From assembly GCA_016748015.1 (NCBI GenBank), contig JAAOMT010000372.1:117400-181399 (forward strand): a stretch of 64,000 nucleotides of DNA, written 5' to 3'. The stretch is from Geosiphon pyriformis (Eukaryota; Glomeromycota; Glomeromycetes; Archaeosporales; Geosiphonaceae). This document shows positions 1 through 9,639 of this stretch, piece by piece. The position numbers were made by a program, and so were the translations under genes. Every line of letters starts with the position of its first letter. Position 1 is the first letter of the stretch. The notes below the pieces were generated by a model. The model saw nothing but the letters and a program-made list of their open reading frames with translations, made no database searches and had not been told where the DNA came from.

Positions 1-1150
1 TTAATCAGTTTGTCTTTTAACCCTGCTATAAACTGATCCAGAATTTGAGCATCAGAATAGTAGTCATTGGTTTCCAATTGTCGGATTCATCTAAGAAGTT
101 TGTTAAATCTTCCAAGATAGGTCATAACAGATTCAGATGTTTCTTGTTTGATATTGTAAAAGTGGTTTCTGAGAGTAATAGAGGTATTGTTGTCGGTGAA
201 TTGTTGTAGAAAAGCATCTTTGAATGCTTGCCAGTTTTCAAATGGTTCTTCTAAATTTTCAAACCATTTTTCTGCTGTTCCTTGGAGAAAGTAGAAAATT
301 GCTTTAAGCATTCTTGCTGCAATCCAACCATTTACATCTTCTGCTTTTTGAACTTTGTTGAGTCATTCTTGAGGACTGGTATCATTGTCTTCACCAGTAA
401 ATTCTGGGATTTTTGCAATGTAAGCAGTTGCCATTTCTTCTTTTTTTCTGTAATTTCTTTTGGTTCTGATTTAGTTTCTTTACTTTCCAAGCTTTCTGAA
501 TGATTACTTTCGTTTTCCTGTAAGTAATCAATGATATTGGCACTTGTTGATATTGGTTCCTGCTGTTGAGTAGGGTTTTTAGGTGACTGAAAATCTTCTA
601 GTCTGAAGAAGTGGTTGAGTAGTGAATTTGGTGTTTGTGGTTGAACAAGTGAAATTGGAAATGGTGTAATAGAAAGTGGTAATTTGACACTGGTTCTTTG
701 TTCAGGTGTTTGCAAGTGTTTGGCAGTTGTTTTTTGTAATGTTAGAGTGTTTGGAGTGGTTTTTGAGTATTGCTTCAATCTTTGTTTGCCTTTGTTGCCT
801 GTTTCTGTCTCTGATTCAAAGTTAAAAAAGTATTTAGACTGTACTGGGTATTTTTCTTCACAATACTCAATAATGTTAAAATTAAGTTCTTGGAAGTAGG
901 TAGCAAGTGTTTCACTGTTCAGGTTTTCTGTTCCTAATTGTGAATAGTGCACTAAATTATTGTAGAGGTTGCTTCTAACTTCTGAAATATTGTAGTTTCC
1001 AAAAAAATAATTGTTGATACGGTTTTCAATGTATTGGTATACTGATTTCTTTACAACTTCAATTCTGTTTGGAATGTTGAATCTTTGCTTGCAATGGGTG
1101 TAAATTGACTGGTAATACTCTAAAGTTGCTGTGTCTGGTGTAGTCGCCAC
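1..1150 (-). pseudogene. Family A Gag, frameshifted and cut by the window edge
   Basis: Structural Gag protein of the retrotransposon, which would form the particle that packages element RNA. The first frame starts with MATTPDTATLEYY at 1150 and carries a long polar Ser/Thr/Gln/Glu-rich linker. Near 430-440, in an A/G-run on the coding strand, the sensible frame shifts by one base: MATAYIAKIPEFTGEDND follows and runs into the conserved gypsy Gag core (AEKWFENLEEPFENW, then QFTDNN and FYNIKQ) between 87 and 311. A stop separates FNKLLR from IRQLETNDYY. No zinc knuckle is reached before the edge. The break could be programmed, but decay is simpler since stops also occur. Confidence 0.75.
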
Positions 1151-1181
1151 TTTGAATTTGTTGTTGCTGTGTTATTTCTAT

Positions 1182-1193
1182 GGGAGAGCACCA
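1182..1193 (-). promoter_or_regulatory. Primer-binding site of A1
   Basis: Read on the minus strand, TGGTGCTCTCCC begins two bases inside the LTR end. TGG pairs with the CCA end of a tRNA primer. Families B and C have nearly the same site. The tRNA species was not identified. Confidence 0.65.
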
Positions 1194-1195
1194 AA

Positions 1196-2166
1196 TGTTA
1201 CTGGAGGTTTTTGGTCTCTTTTCTTAAATGTTGTTGATGCCTGTTTGTTGTGAATTCACGTTTTTTGGATGTAGTTGAACCTCCAATAACTGAATTTATC
1301 TTCAAATTATCTTCTATAATTTGAACTGTTGGGCTTATAAGTGGAATGGCCAATTCCTTGCCAGTTGTTTTATGTAGTTACATTGTAGTAAACGTCAACT
1401 CTTTCCCAGGAATTGCTCATCTAGAAGCTCACTAAAATGTATAGTTACTTTGCTGTGAAAGTCAACTCTTCTACAGGAATCTTGTCTGTAGGCTACCCTA
1501 ATAATTGTAATAAGAAAAGAAAAGAAAAATAAAAGAAATGTAAAAGAAATAGAATTTTGTTAAGAGAAACGTTTTCTATCCAGGCCTGGAGTCACTAACA
1601 GTTTACTGAAATTGGTAGCTAATCAATTTCGAAATGTTAGTTGGATTTTTGGAGATTTTCTAAATGCAATAATTAAAGAATTTTGGGGGGTTTTTTTTTG
1701 ATATTTATTTCTTTTTTGTGTGTGTAGGAATGGTTTTAAGTAATAAATCTAAAATAAGATACATTTTCCAGAAGAAAAAAGCTCTTTTTTTATACAACAA
1801 GTTGTAGTACTAGTCTATGAACTTGCACTTTTTCTCTTTGCTCAAATTTCGGCAAACTAAAGATACATTTTGATAAACTACAAGTTATTTTGCTGAACTA
1901 TTGATTAATTTGGGTGAACTATTCATAATTTCGGCGAATTTCTGTAAATTTCGGCGAATTTTTGAATGTTACAAAGTTCAGGGTATTGTGTAATTTGATC
2001 ATCCTACTTTCTGTTATACTAATTAGATTATTTTAATTGAATCGTAATATGTGATAATTGATTAAATAATAAATAATAATTTGAAATAATATTAATATAC
2101 TAATGAATTATAGGAATTATAAGAGTAATTTCATGCTAATTAATAGCTAAAATTCTACTGGTAACA
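1196..2166 (-). repeat. Family A LTR (5' LTR of A1)
   Basis: The LTR is bounded by perfect inverted TGTTAC/GTAACA ends and matches the inverted copy at 14476-15406 over its length. On the minus strand U3 holds an array of TTCGCCGAAATT-like units (1844-1964), followed by a TATA-like TATAAAA at 1788-1794 and then the shared R/U5 region, including a GGCCTGGATAG block. The array and TATA position suggest the element promoter; transcription start is not visible. Confidence 0.85.
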
Positions 2167-2463
2167 ATGAACATTATGTGAATTTTAGCCAAAGTCTCAA
2201 CTGATTTTGAGCAGAAATAGAATATATTTATTTTATTAGTATTATTAATATAAAAAACACTAAAACAAAATACTATGAAACACATATTATTTGATTTTAC
2301 TTATAGAAGAACAGCAATATTACCAATTAATTTCACAGTAGAAACATATACAATGCAACCAATTAATAAAGAAAACTTTCAAGAAACACTTCAAAAAAAA
2401 GCCTATATTCTTCTTAATACATTAGAAGAAAAAAAACACATAGCAGCTACTTATATTGAACAC
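2167..2463 (+). pseudogene. Family A (A2) integrase C-terminal fragment
   Basis: The open frame 2275-2463 reads like the region after the integrase catalytic core of a gypsy Pol: ILFDFTYRRTAILPINF matches the usual P-F-x-L-x-Y-G-R-x-x-x-L-P block, then QPINKENFQETL and a helix-rich tail. It stops where a family B LTR fragment begins at 2464. The likely continuation, DNGSYKLR, appears in the same orientation after 13381, but roughly 70 residues between the two are missing. 2167-2274 shows no recognisable content. Confidence 0.65.
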
Positions 2464-2667
2464 TGTTACAGGTGATTATTTTAGGTCTCAAAGCAAATAA
2501 CAAACCCATAACTTGGTGCTCAATTAATATAATAATGTTGATTATTGAAAGTGGTCTGTATCTGAAGGTTTTAGTTGAGTTCTTTGTATAATAGACAGAG
2601 ATTCAATAGTTGTTTTTAGTAGCCTCCCAGAATCACAATTCTGTCAATTCTTTTCTTGGCTTAGTGG
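2464..2667 (-). repeat. Family B LTR, left fragment of a split copy
   Basis: It begins TGTTACAGG and follows the family B LTR (compare 2668 onwards) up to the block CTTAGCTTGGTGG. There it stops exactly where the full family B element starts. The rest of this LTR resumes at 12743, so the copy was split by the insertion. Confidence 0.85.
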
Positions 2668-3556
2668 TATTACAGATGATTATTTGGGGTCTCAAATCAA
2701 ATAACAAATCCATAACTTGGTGCTCAATATCTTGACAATGCTGGTGATATTGATATGTTGGTTGTATCTGAAGGTTTTAGAGTTGAGTTCTTTGTATAAT
2801 AAACAGAGATTCTTTGTTAATGTTATTTGCAGTTTTCTTGTAAGTTGTTTCCCAATTTCTTTCTTAGCTTGGTGGCCAGATTTATTCTGGCATTTGTGCC
2901 CTTCTGGTAAGTTATCTGATAATATATATATAATTCTACCCTTATTTCTAGGTCTTTTACCAGACTATCCGTGATGTCAATAACTCAGTGCTTTAATCTT
3001 CAATCAAGTTTTAGTAAACAACAAAATCAAAATAAAAAAAAAATAAAAAAAAAATAAAATAAAATAAAAGAATAAGCCAAGGTAATAAACAAGTTAGTAT
3101 TCTATCAATAGCCATAATTAAGAGCTATTGGTCCAGTGTAGTTAAGTATCAGTTACTATCAACATAAAGTATTGATAATGGAAAGTAAATGGAGATATGA
3201 AATAATTATTTATTTGATGATTATGAATTGGAAGGTTGTTTAAATGAAATCTAGACTGAGAGATTTTTTTAACTACTGAGTTCTCTCTTTTCTACTTCTA
3301 ATGTTACCGTTATATATACATAATTGATGTTCTATAAGATTGCTCACATTCTTAAGCAATGTGCTATAATTTCTTGAGCAATGCTCACATTGCTGAGCAA
3401 TATGTCTTAATTTCTGACATTACTCCACATTGCTGAGCAATGTGCTATGTTTCTTTGACATTGCTCCACATTGTTAAGCAATGTGCTCATATGCTAAATA
3501 CTATTTACTTATTGGTCTATTATTTTTCTATATCTGTTTTCTTTTCATGAGTAACA
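2668..3556 (-). repeat. Family B 3' LTR
   Basis: An 889-bp LTR starting TATTAC (a changed TGTTAC) and ending GTAACA, matching the 5' LTR at 11864-12742. U3 contains inverted GCAATGTG/CACATTGC units at about 3343-3495 followed, on the minus strand, by a TATATATAA box. Reading frames inside it are chance frames. Confidence 0.88.
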
Positions 3557-3570
3557 TTATCTCCTCCTTT
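3557..3570 (-). promoter_or_regulatory. Polypurine tract of element B
   Basis: On the minus strand AAAGGAGGAGATAA directly precedes the TGTTAC start of the 3' LTR, the expected place for the plus-strand DNA primer of a gypsy element. Confidence 0.8.
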
Positions 3571-4202
3571 AATATTGAGCTCTGTCAAAATTTTTATTTT
3601 GAATTAAGTCCAAGACTTCTTTTTTAAGTACTGCTTGTTCAATTTTGGCTTGTATGTTTTCAACTTGTGCATTGTTCATTCTTCTCCATTTTAATGGTTA
3701 TGGTTTCCATGTCAGAGTGTAACAGTATTTCTGGATAGTTCTGAAATATGTTGTGCAGTCAGTAAATTGTTCTCACATGTAGTGTTGAGTTTGTTTTCTT
3801 TCCAATAAATTCTTCAATTTGCTGTATTATGTTTTGGTTAAATATTCTCTTGGATTTGTCAATATACAACTCCTGAATATTCAACTTTCGACCCAATTGG
3901 TAGTAACAGTATGATATTGGAAGTTGTTTTGTCTATTGTTTCCAATTCTTTTTTGTAAGTTCTTCTGTTGGTGCCATAATAGGTATTTTCCCAAAAGTGT
4001 TCTTTACTTTTTCTATTATGTTATCTGACCAGTTTTTATTATTCTTTAATAACCGCTAATATGGTGTATTTTTTGTCTTTTTTTTGGTGTTTTGATAGCA
4101 AATTGTTTGGTTGTTAACAATAACTTCCATGTCTAAAGATTGTTGACTTAAGGCCTGGAATAATTGCTAAGCTATGGTGTAAATATGATCTGGTATTTCC
4201 AT
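3569..4202 (-). pseudogene. Family B ORF3, unrecognised post-integrase protein (about 210 aa)
   Basis: I do not recognise this protein. It starts MEIPDHIYTIA at 4202 inside the end of the pol frame (31-nt overlap with the pol stop) and ends QNKNFDRAQY just before the polypurine tract. The span of 634 nt is not a multiple of three, so one frameshift (near the EKNEQ/MNNAQVEN junction) plus in-frame stops are present. No signal peptide, strong membrane segment or zinc motif is seen; the ending is helical and charged. Families A and C carry an ORF of similar size at the same place, which argues for a real gene rather than noise. Confidence 0.55.
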
Positions 4203-5470
4203 TTTTCTTGGTTGCTTTTGTCACATATACTGTGTCTTTATATACTTTTTGTTTGATTTTACGTGTTTGGTTCAATGATTATGATTGGTTTCAGATCTCG
4301 TGGAATCTCATTTGGTTGGACTAGTATTCATTGTATTCCCAGTTGTGAAATGTTATTGGTAGATGATGATACTATTTGGTAATATGGTTTTAATCAATCA
4401 CTATGTGCTGCTTTGGTTAAGATTTTGTTGTTCTATCTTAATTTATAAGTTCTATTTTCAAGAATTTCTTCTATGTAAAATGGTCCATCCCATTTGGGGT
4501 TGAATTTTTTACTCCATTGTTTTTCCATTTTGGTATAATGTAGAAGTACTTTGTCTCCAATCTTGAATTTAACTGGTTTATCTGGTAATTGGTTATTGTG
4601 TCATTCTTTTTGCTTTTTTTGTGACTTTTGAATGTTATCAGCTGCTCTTTGCCATGTGTTTTCTAGTGTCTACATTAAGTCATATGTTCTTCTTAACAAT
4701 GTTCTTCGGAAATTCTCTTCTGTTATTGGTTCTGTTAGATATGTCTTAACTTTTATCTCAACTGGTAATGTTGTTGTTCTACCATATATTAATTCAAATG
4801 GTGTTGCTTGTGTAGTGTCTTGTTTTATTGTTTGATATGCAAATAATACTGATGGTATAATCAAGTCCTATTCATCTTGGTTTTCTTGACTGATTTTGGC
4901 AATTGCTTCACACAATGTTCTATTAAATCTTTCAACTAGTCCATTGGTTTGTGGATGATATGGTGATGATAATGGTCTTTTTATCCCAAATCTTTGACTT
5001 AATTCTGCTAATGTTCTATTTACAAAATGAGTTTTTTGATCTGATAGTAGTTCTTTTGAACATTTGTGTCAACATATTAAATCTTGATGAACAAATTTGG
5101 CAATGGATTCTGCATCTGCTCTTTGAATGGTTTTTGCTTCTGGCCATTTTGTAAGATAGTCTATAGCTACTACAATATATCTGTTGCCTCTATTGGTGAT
5201 TGTTAATGGTCTGACTAAATCAATTCCAATGCGATCAAATGGTTGTCCTACTTTGATTGGTCTTAATGGTTCACTGGGTTTTGTTTCACCTCTTCTTTGA
5301 CAAGCATTACAACTTTGAACATATTGGATAATGTCTGAATACATTGATAGCCAATAGTATCTTTTTCTGGTTCTTTCTATGGTTGCTTCTTTATGAAAAT
5401 GTCCTGCTGTTGGATCTGAGTGCATGTTAAACAATATTGTTTCTTTTTCTGATTCTGTAATTACTCTGGT
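4170..5470 (-). pseudogene. Family B integrase
   Basis: Integrase joins retrotransposon cDNA to host DNA. The order from 5470 downwards is: an HHCC-type N-terminal zinc domain (AGHFHKEATIERTRKRYYW, then CNACQRR), the catalytic core with FDRIGIDLV (first Asp), ELLSDQ, and HPQTNGLVERFNRTL (Glu region), then PFELIYGRTTTLPVEI and a GPY/F-like module (KFNPKWDGPFYIEEIL) near 4450-4560. Several stops break it, for example after QDLIC at 5069. The pol frame ends KYQIIFTP at about 4172, overlapping the start of ORF3. Copies of this family elsewhere could be intact; this one is not. Confidence 0.85.
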
Positions 5471-5639
5471 TAGTTGGTCTGAATTTCTTCTGTTTTTCTG
5501 GTAAAGTATATTTTAATGATTGATGAAATATTTTGATTGCTGTTTTATGTTGCTTTGTTCTTTTTGAGATAATTTCTTCTTGAATAATTGAGTATTTATA
5601 TAATGCTGGAGTTGTTGGTATTTTTGTGTGTTCATCTTT

Positions 5640-6110
5640 TTTTATATTTTTGGGTTGAAATGTTTTTAAATTTGGCTCATTTGTGACAATCTGTTAGCAT
5701 TTCCATTGTTTTTTCCCTTTTTATAATGTACTGTATAATTGAATGGTAAAAGTTCTATTTTCCATCTGGCATGGCAATCGTCTACAAATTTTTGTTTCTG
5801 AATTGAAGTCAATCCTTTGTAATCCATATATATTTCAAATTTTTGGCTCAAGTATTTTCTCCATTTGATAACAGCCCAATAGATTGCTAAGTGTTCCAGT
5901 GCTAAAGTTTTATAATTTCTTTCAGCTGGCATTAAACCTTGGCTGGCATATGTGACTGGATGTTCCCTTCCATTTGGTCCTCTCTGTGACAGTATTGCTC
6001 CCAATGCTTGGCCTAATGCATCAGTAGTAATAATGAATGGTTTGTTGTAATCTGGATAGATTAGTACTGGAGCTTGTATGAGCTTTCTTCTTAGAATATC
6101 AAAAGCTTTT
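5640..6110 (-). pseudogene. Family B RNase H
   Basis: RNase H removes the RNA strand during reverse transcription. The frame shows TTDALGQALGAILSQ (first catalytic Asp), NYKTLALEHLAIYWAV (Glu), and a degraded third site, MDYKGLTS where TDHK/DYKG is usual, then NGNANRLSQM (Asn/Asp). It follows RT and precedes integrase, the normal gypsy order. Confidence 0.8.
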
Positions 6111-7090
6111 TGTTGTGCTTCTGTCTTTTCATATTTTGCATTTTTGGTTTGGAGATGATTAAGTGGTTGGGCTATCTTAGAAAAGTTTTTGATAAAGTGT
6201 CAATAATAGTCTATAAATCCCAAAAATAACTTTAACTCCGTCACATTGGTTGGTATTGGAAAGTTCTTGACTATTTCTATTTTTTCTGGATCTGTTTTGA
6301 TGCCATCTTTGCTTACTATGTGCCCTAAAAAGTTCAATTCTGTCTTGCCAAAGAAGCACTTATTGGCGTTTAACTTTAGCTCTGCTCATCGTAGTCTTTC
6401 AAACACTTGTTATAGATGATGCAAATGATCATCAAATGTTTTGGAGAACACATTGATGTCATCTAAATAAACGACTACTGATTTCCACAATAAGCCAGTA
6501 TATACTATTTCCATTAGCCATTGAAATGTGGCTGGAGCATTTATCAAGCCGAATGGCATGACTTCAAACTTAAAATTCTTTTCTCTTGTCATAAAAGCCA
6601 TTTTTTTTTTGTTTGCTGAATTCATGACTACTTGCCAGTATTCACTGTCTAGATCCAGTGTTGAGAACCATTTATTTCCTCCAAAAGCATTGAATAGCTT
6701 CTGGATTCACAAAGTTGGATAGCTGTCTCTACGAGTAACTCCATTGAGTTTTCTGTAGTCTACACAAAATCTGATCTTTCTATTCTTTTTCTGGATGAGT
6801 ACTACTGGTGATGACTATGGGCTCATAGATGGCTGAATTAGCCTGTTGTCAAGCATTCAGTTGATTTTATGGCTGGCTGGTGGTACTCTGTATGCTTGTT
6901 GTTTAATTGGCATAGCATCTCCAGTCTTGATCTGATATTAGATGATGTCAGTTCTGCCAAATTTGTTTTCGCTAGTGAAGATGTCATTGAAGTTGTTGAG
7001 TAATATCTTGAGTTGCATATGTTGGAGTGGATCCAAATTTCCAATGTTTATTTGTTCTAATTGTTTTGGTTGGAGCAAATAACATTCATT
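6110..7090 (-). pseudogene. Family B reverse transcriptase
   Basis: RT domain with FEVMPFGLINAPATFQWLM followed by VVVYLDDINVFSKTFDDHL, so the YxDD active site is retained at about 6450-6480. The thumb/connection (INFLGHIVSK-like) is near 6300-6340 but in a shifted frame. The N-terminal palm (6640-7090) is fragmented by stops and frameshifts. It lies between the dUTPase and RNase H. Confidence 0.82.
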
Positions 7091-7105
7091 TCATCTGTAG
7101 ATTGT

Positions 7106-8188
7106 TTATGATATAATATCCACATATTCACATAGCTGTGGAAAATCTGGAATAATGCTTGGTGGTTGATTTTCTAATTCAGAGCTCAAGTATCCAATGA
7201 TAGTTCCTTCTGGTATTGTAATAGCATCTCCTATTGTGTTGTAAATGGGAATTTTGATATGGTTGTGGCTTTTGGCTGGTATGTGGAAATTAATGAATCC
7301 AATCTTTCCTGATTCACAAAGGCTTGTTTCTGCTTCAAAAATCTGATCCTTATCTTTCACTTTTCTCTCTATAACTACCATGTACTGGTTATATAATGGA
7401 ATAGAAATTACTTAACCAGTTGAGATAATTTTTTCTTGGTCAGTAATTTCTTCTTCTGTTATATTGACTGGTACATTTATTCTATTCATGGATCCAAATC
7501 CCTGTATTTCTCTAGCTGTTATCCCTAATTCTTCCTTTTTTCCCACTGACACTAATTGAACTATTTTCACCAGAGGTAAGAATATTGCTTGTGCTATCTT
7601 TTCATTTGGCTCTATGATATAGATCTTTTCTGAGTCATTTTGTAGCATTGTCATGATATTTTCTATGTATTCTGTGTTAATTATTTTTCTCCTAATGTTG
7701 ATTCCCTTTTTTGCTAAACTACTCCTAAATGCTAATTGAACCATTGTTGTTGCTGAGATTTCCAGTGCTATTTTGAGGTCAATGCATGTGCACGAATGTG
7801 GTTCCAATTTGATGGCATTTTTGCCTAAATATCTCAGATCAAACTTAGCATCAGTATTATGCATGTATTCTGACATAATACCTTCATTGTTATCGCTAAA
7901 CCATTTAAGTTCCTGTTTCTTTGTGAGGTCAGGGAGTGCAATATATTGTTCATAGTTTGAATCGGAATTTGAATTTGAGTTATTTTTATCACCATATTGA
8001 ATGGAGTTGGAACTGTTGTTTTTGTTATCGTCATTGTCGGAGTTTGAATCAGAATTGAAAATTGATTTTGATTCTGATGTACAGTTGCAGATTGGTTTTT
8101 CTTCCTCTGAAATTGTGTAGATTATGTGTGGTGGTGGATTGTAAATAAGGTCACACTTATTACAATATTGAAAGTCACATGAAATCAA
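7106..8188 (-). pseudogene. Family B dUTPase domain plus beta-rich tail
   Basis: dUTPase hydrolyses dUTP to dUMP and keeps uracil out of cDNA. The frame 7412-8188 holds recognisable trimeric dUTPase blocks: AKFDLRYLGKNAIKLEPHSC then IDLKIALEI; RSSLAKKGI; NEKIAQAIFLPLV; and TAREIQGFGSMNRI (usual TxRGxxGFGSTG). The third block reads RRKIINTEYIEN where active enzymes have GGxIDxxYxG, so the catalytic Asp is Asn and three Gly are lost, all explicable as G-to-A changes. After a stop, 7106-7381 continues with a beta-rich segment (FHIPAKSHNHIKIPIYN, IPEGTIIGYLSSE) of unknown role. The N-terminal part is acidic and Asn/Ser-rich. Confidence 0.85.
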
Positions 8189-8199
8189 ACAGTGATTAC

Positions 8200-8770
8200 A
8201 TAGTTAAATGTTGATTTCTTCCAAGTGTTGCTTCTGCTCTTTTCTTGTAGGTGCTAGCTCTTGATAATATTCATAGAATTGTTCTGGATCTAGGAGATTT
8301 ATGACTGGTTCTGGGTCTCAGTTGAGTTCTATAGGTTCAGGTGGGTTATTTTTAATTGTTTTTATCTCTTCTGATGTCATTCCTTCAATTTTGCTGAGTG
8401 CCATTCGCCAGATTTCATCATCATTATGTGGACATCCATCCAGATGTTTGACGGCTTGTCTCCAGACAGTGTCTATGGGCATTTTTTTCTTCACCCAGTC
8501 ACTTATGAGAATCATGTATTGACACGATTCATCGCACATTCCTCCTTGCCCAGAAATGTTGTTTCATATTCTTTCATCCAGAAGAGTTTTTCCACAAGCC
8601 AAGCATGGTTCATTGTTCTATTTCCCAACCTATTTTGGTCTTCCAAAGCATTTAATGATGCATAGGCAGCAGTAGAATTTTGTTGCCAAAGTGTACTCCT
8701 CATCATTACCACAATAAGCGCTCATTGATAACAATTTCTTGCCACAATTGATACATACCAGTTTTGGGTG
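8200..8770 (-). pseudogene. Family B Cys-rich module upstream of the dUTPase
   Basis: Between protease and dUTPase the frames encode repeated Cys pairs: LVCINCGKKLL, AYCGNDEE, FYCCLCIIKC, CLACGKTLLDE and GGMCDESCQYMILISDWV, followed by DTVWRQAVKHLDGCPHNDDEIWRMALSKIEG and a Glu-rich helix. CNKCDLIYN near 8160 adds another CxxC. The spacing suggests several zinc sites. I do not know a function; nucleic-acid binding is a guess. Two frameshifts or stops separate the blocks. Confidence 0.55.
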
Positions 8771-9241
8771 GCAATAAGTAGATTAGTGTTATGTAGTATA
8801 AGTGTAGGAATTAGAATAAGTGGTGTTGGTAGGTGTTGTTTCTTCTTCCTTCTCTTTTCTCTTTTTCTTATCATTTTCTTCTTCTCATTCCCAGTTTGGT
8901 GTTGGCTCATTTTCATTGTTGTCAGTCCAGATCAGATTGTCAGTTTCTCAGGTAGGTTCTTTTCTTTGCTTTCTCTTTACGTTGTTGTCCCATGAAAGTA
9001 TTGGTGGCAGCTCATTGTGGTCTTTGTCAGTTCACAAGACTTGATATGCCTTCCATGTTGGCTTTGACTTCTCTTCCTCGAAGTCAATGAGTGGTGCTGG
9101 TATGTTGGTAGTCTTGAAATGGCCACACGTGGCTGGTACATGTGTGTGTTGACCATTCTGGCTGAGTTAGAGTTCCTGTGTGTTCCAATCAAGAGTGGCA
9201 TTTGTTTTGGACAGCCAGTCATTACCAATTAGAGCTTGGTA

Positions 9242-9577
9242 TTAGATGGCTTCTATTACTAGTACCTTGATTGGTACAGTGATGCTGTTGATTTCAATGA
9301 GGAAGTCATCAATTTCTCCAATGGGTGTTTTAGTCACTCTATTAGCAGTTATAATCCTGGTGCTGGCAGCGTGATCAACTCGGCAACCTAATTGGTTCAT
9401 AAGTTGTTTTGTAATGATGCTGCCTGCTGATCTACTGTTTAGGATCAGTTTAATGAAATAGCCATCAACTTTCACATCTGTATACATAGTAGTGATGGGT
9501 TTCTCTTTGAGTGTGGCTTCACTGAACAAGAGTGTGGCTGATGGTTCTTCGAGTTTGAACAAAAAAATGGCACCCAA
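9242..9577 (-). pseudogene. Family B aspartic protease
   Basis: Retropepsin-like protease that would cut the Gag-Pol precursor. The active-site loop reads LILNSRSAGSIITKQLM; functional relatives have D-S-G-(S/A), so Asp is replaced by Asn and Gly by Arg. Flanking strands (VKVDGYFIKLIL before, RIITANRVTKTPIGEIDDFLIEIN after) fit the fold. Part of the Gag-Pol run on the minus strand. Confidence 0.75.
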
Positions 9578-9639
9578 AGATTTATTCTTAGTAATCGTAG
9601 CAGATGGGATGTTGTTGGTAAGCGTTGATTATTAGTTGG

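Larger units (their letters stand above)
1..2166 (-). mobile_element. Family A Ty3/gypsy retrotransposon A1, 5' end only
   Basis: This is the 5' end of an LTR retrotransposon transcribed leftwards; the rest lies beyond the window edge. Seen: a 971-bp LTR (1196-2166) bounded by TGTTAC and GTAACA, a primer-binding site at 1182-1193, and a Gag frame starting at 1150. The same LTR occurs inverted at 14476-15406, which defines the ends. The plus-strand flank outside the LTR is ATGA. It lies beside plus-strand family A pol remains, so A1 may be inserted into an older relative; this is an inference. Confidence 0.85.

Noticed and set aside
2717-2974. Open frame inside the family B LTR with hydrophobic stretches (also 11950-12162)
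   Set aside because: The same frame occurs in both LTRs of element B, lies in non-coding LTR sequence and is T-rich, which gives Leu/Phe-rich chance frames.
3541-3600. Apparent ELNIKGGDNV reading in B that resembles the ELNLFGEDDV end of family C ORF3
   Set aside because: It is out of frame with the MNNAQVENIQAKIEQ segment that forms the plausible B ORF3 end, so the resemblance is probably due to the shared purine tract.
8768-9044. Phe/Leu-rich plus-strand frames that look like membrane proteins
   Set aside because: They are the antisense of the family B Pol linker; T-rich strands of Lys/Glu-rich coding sequence mimic membrane segments.
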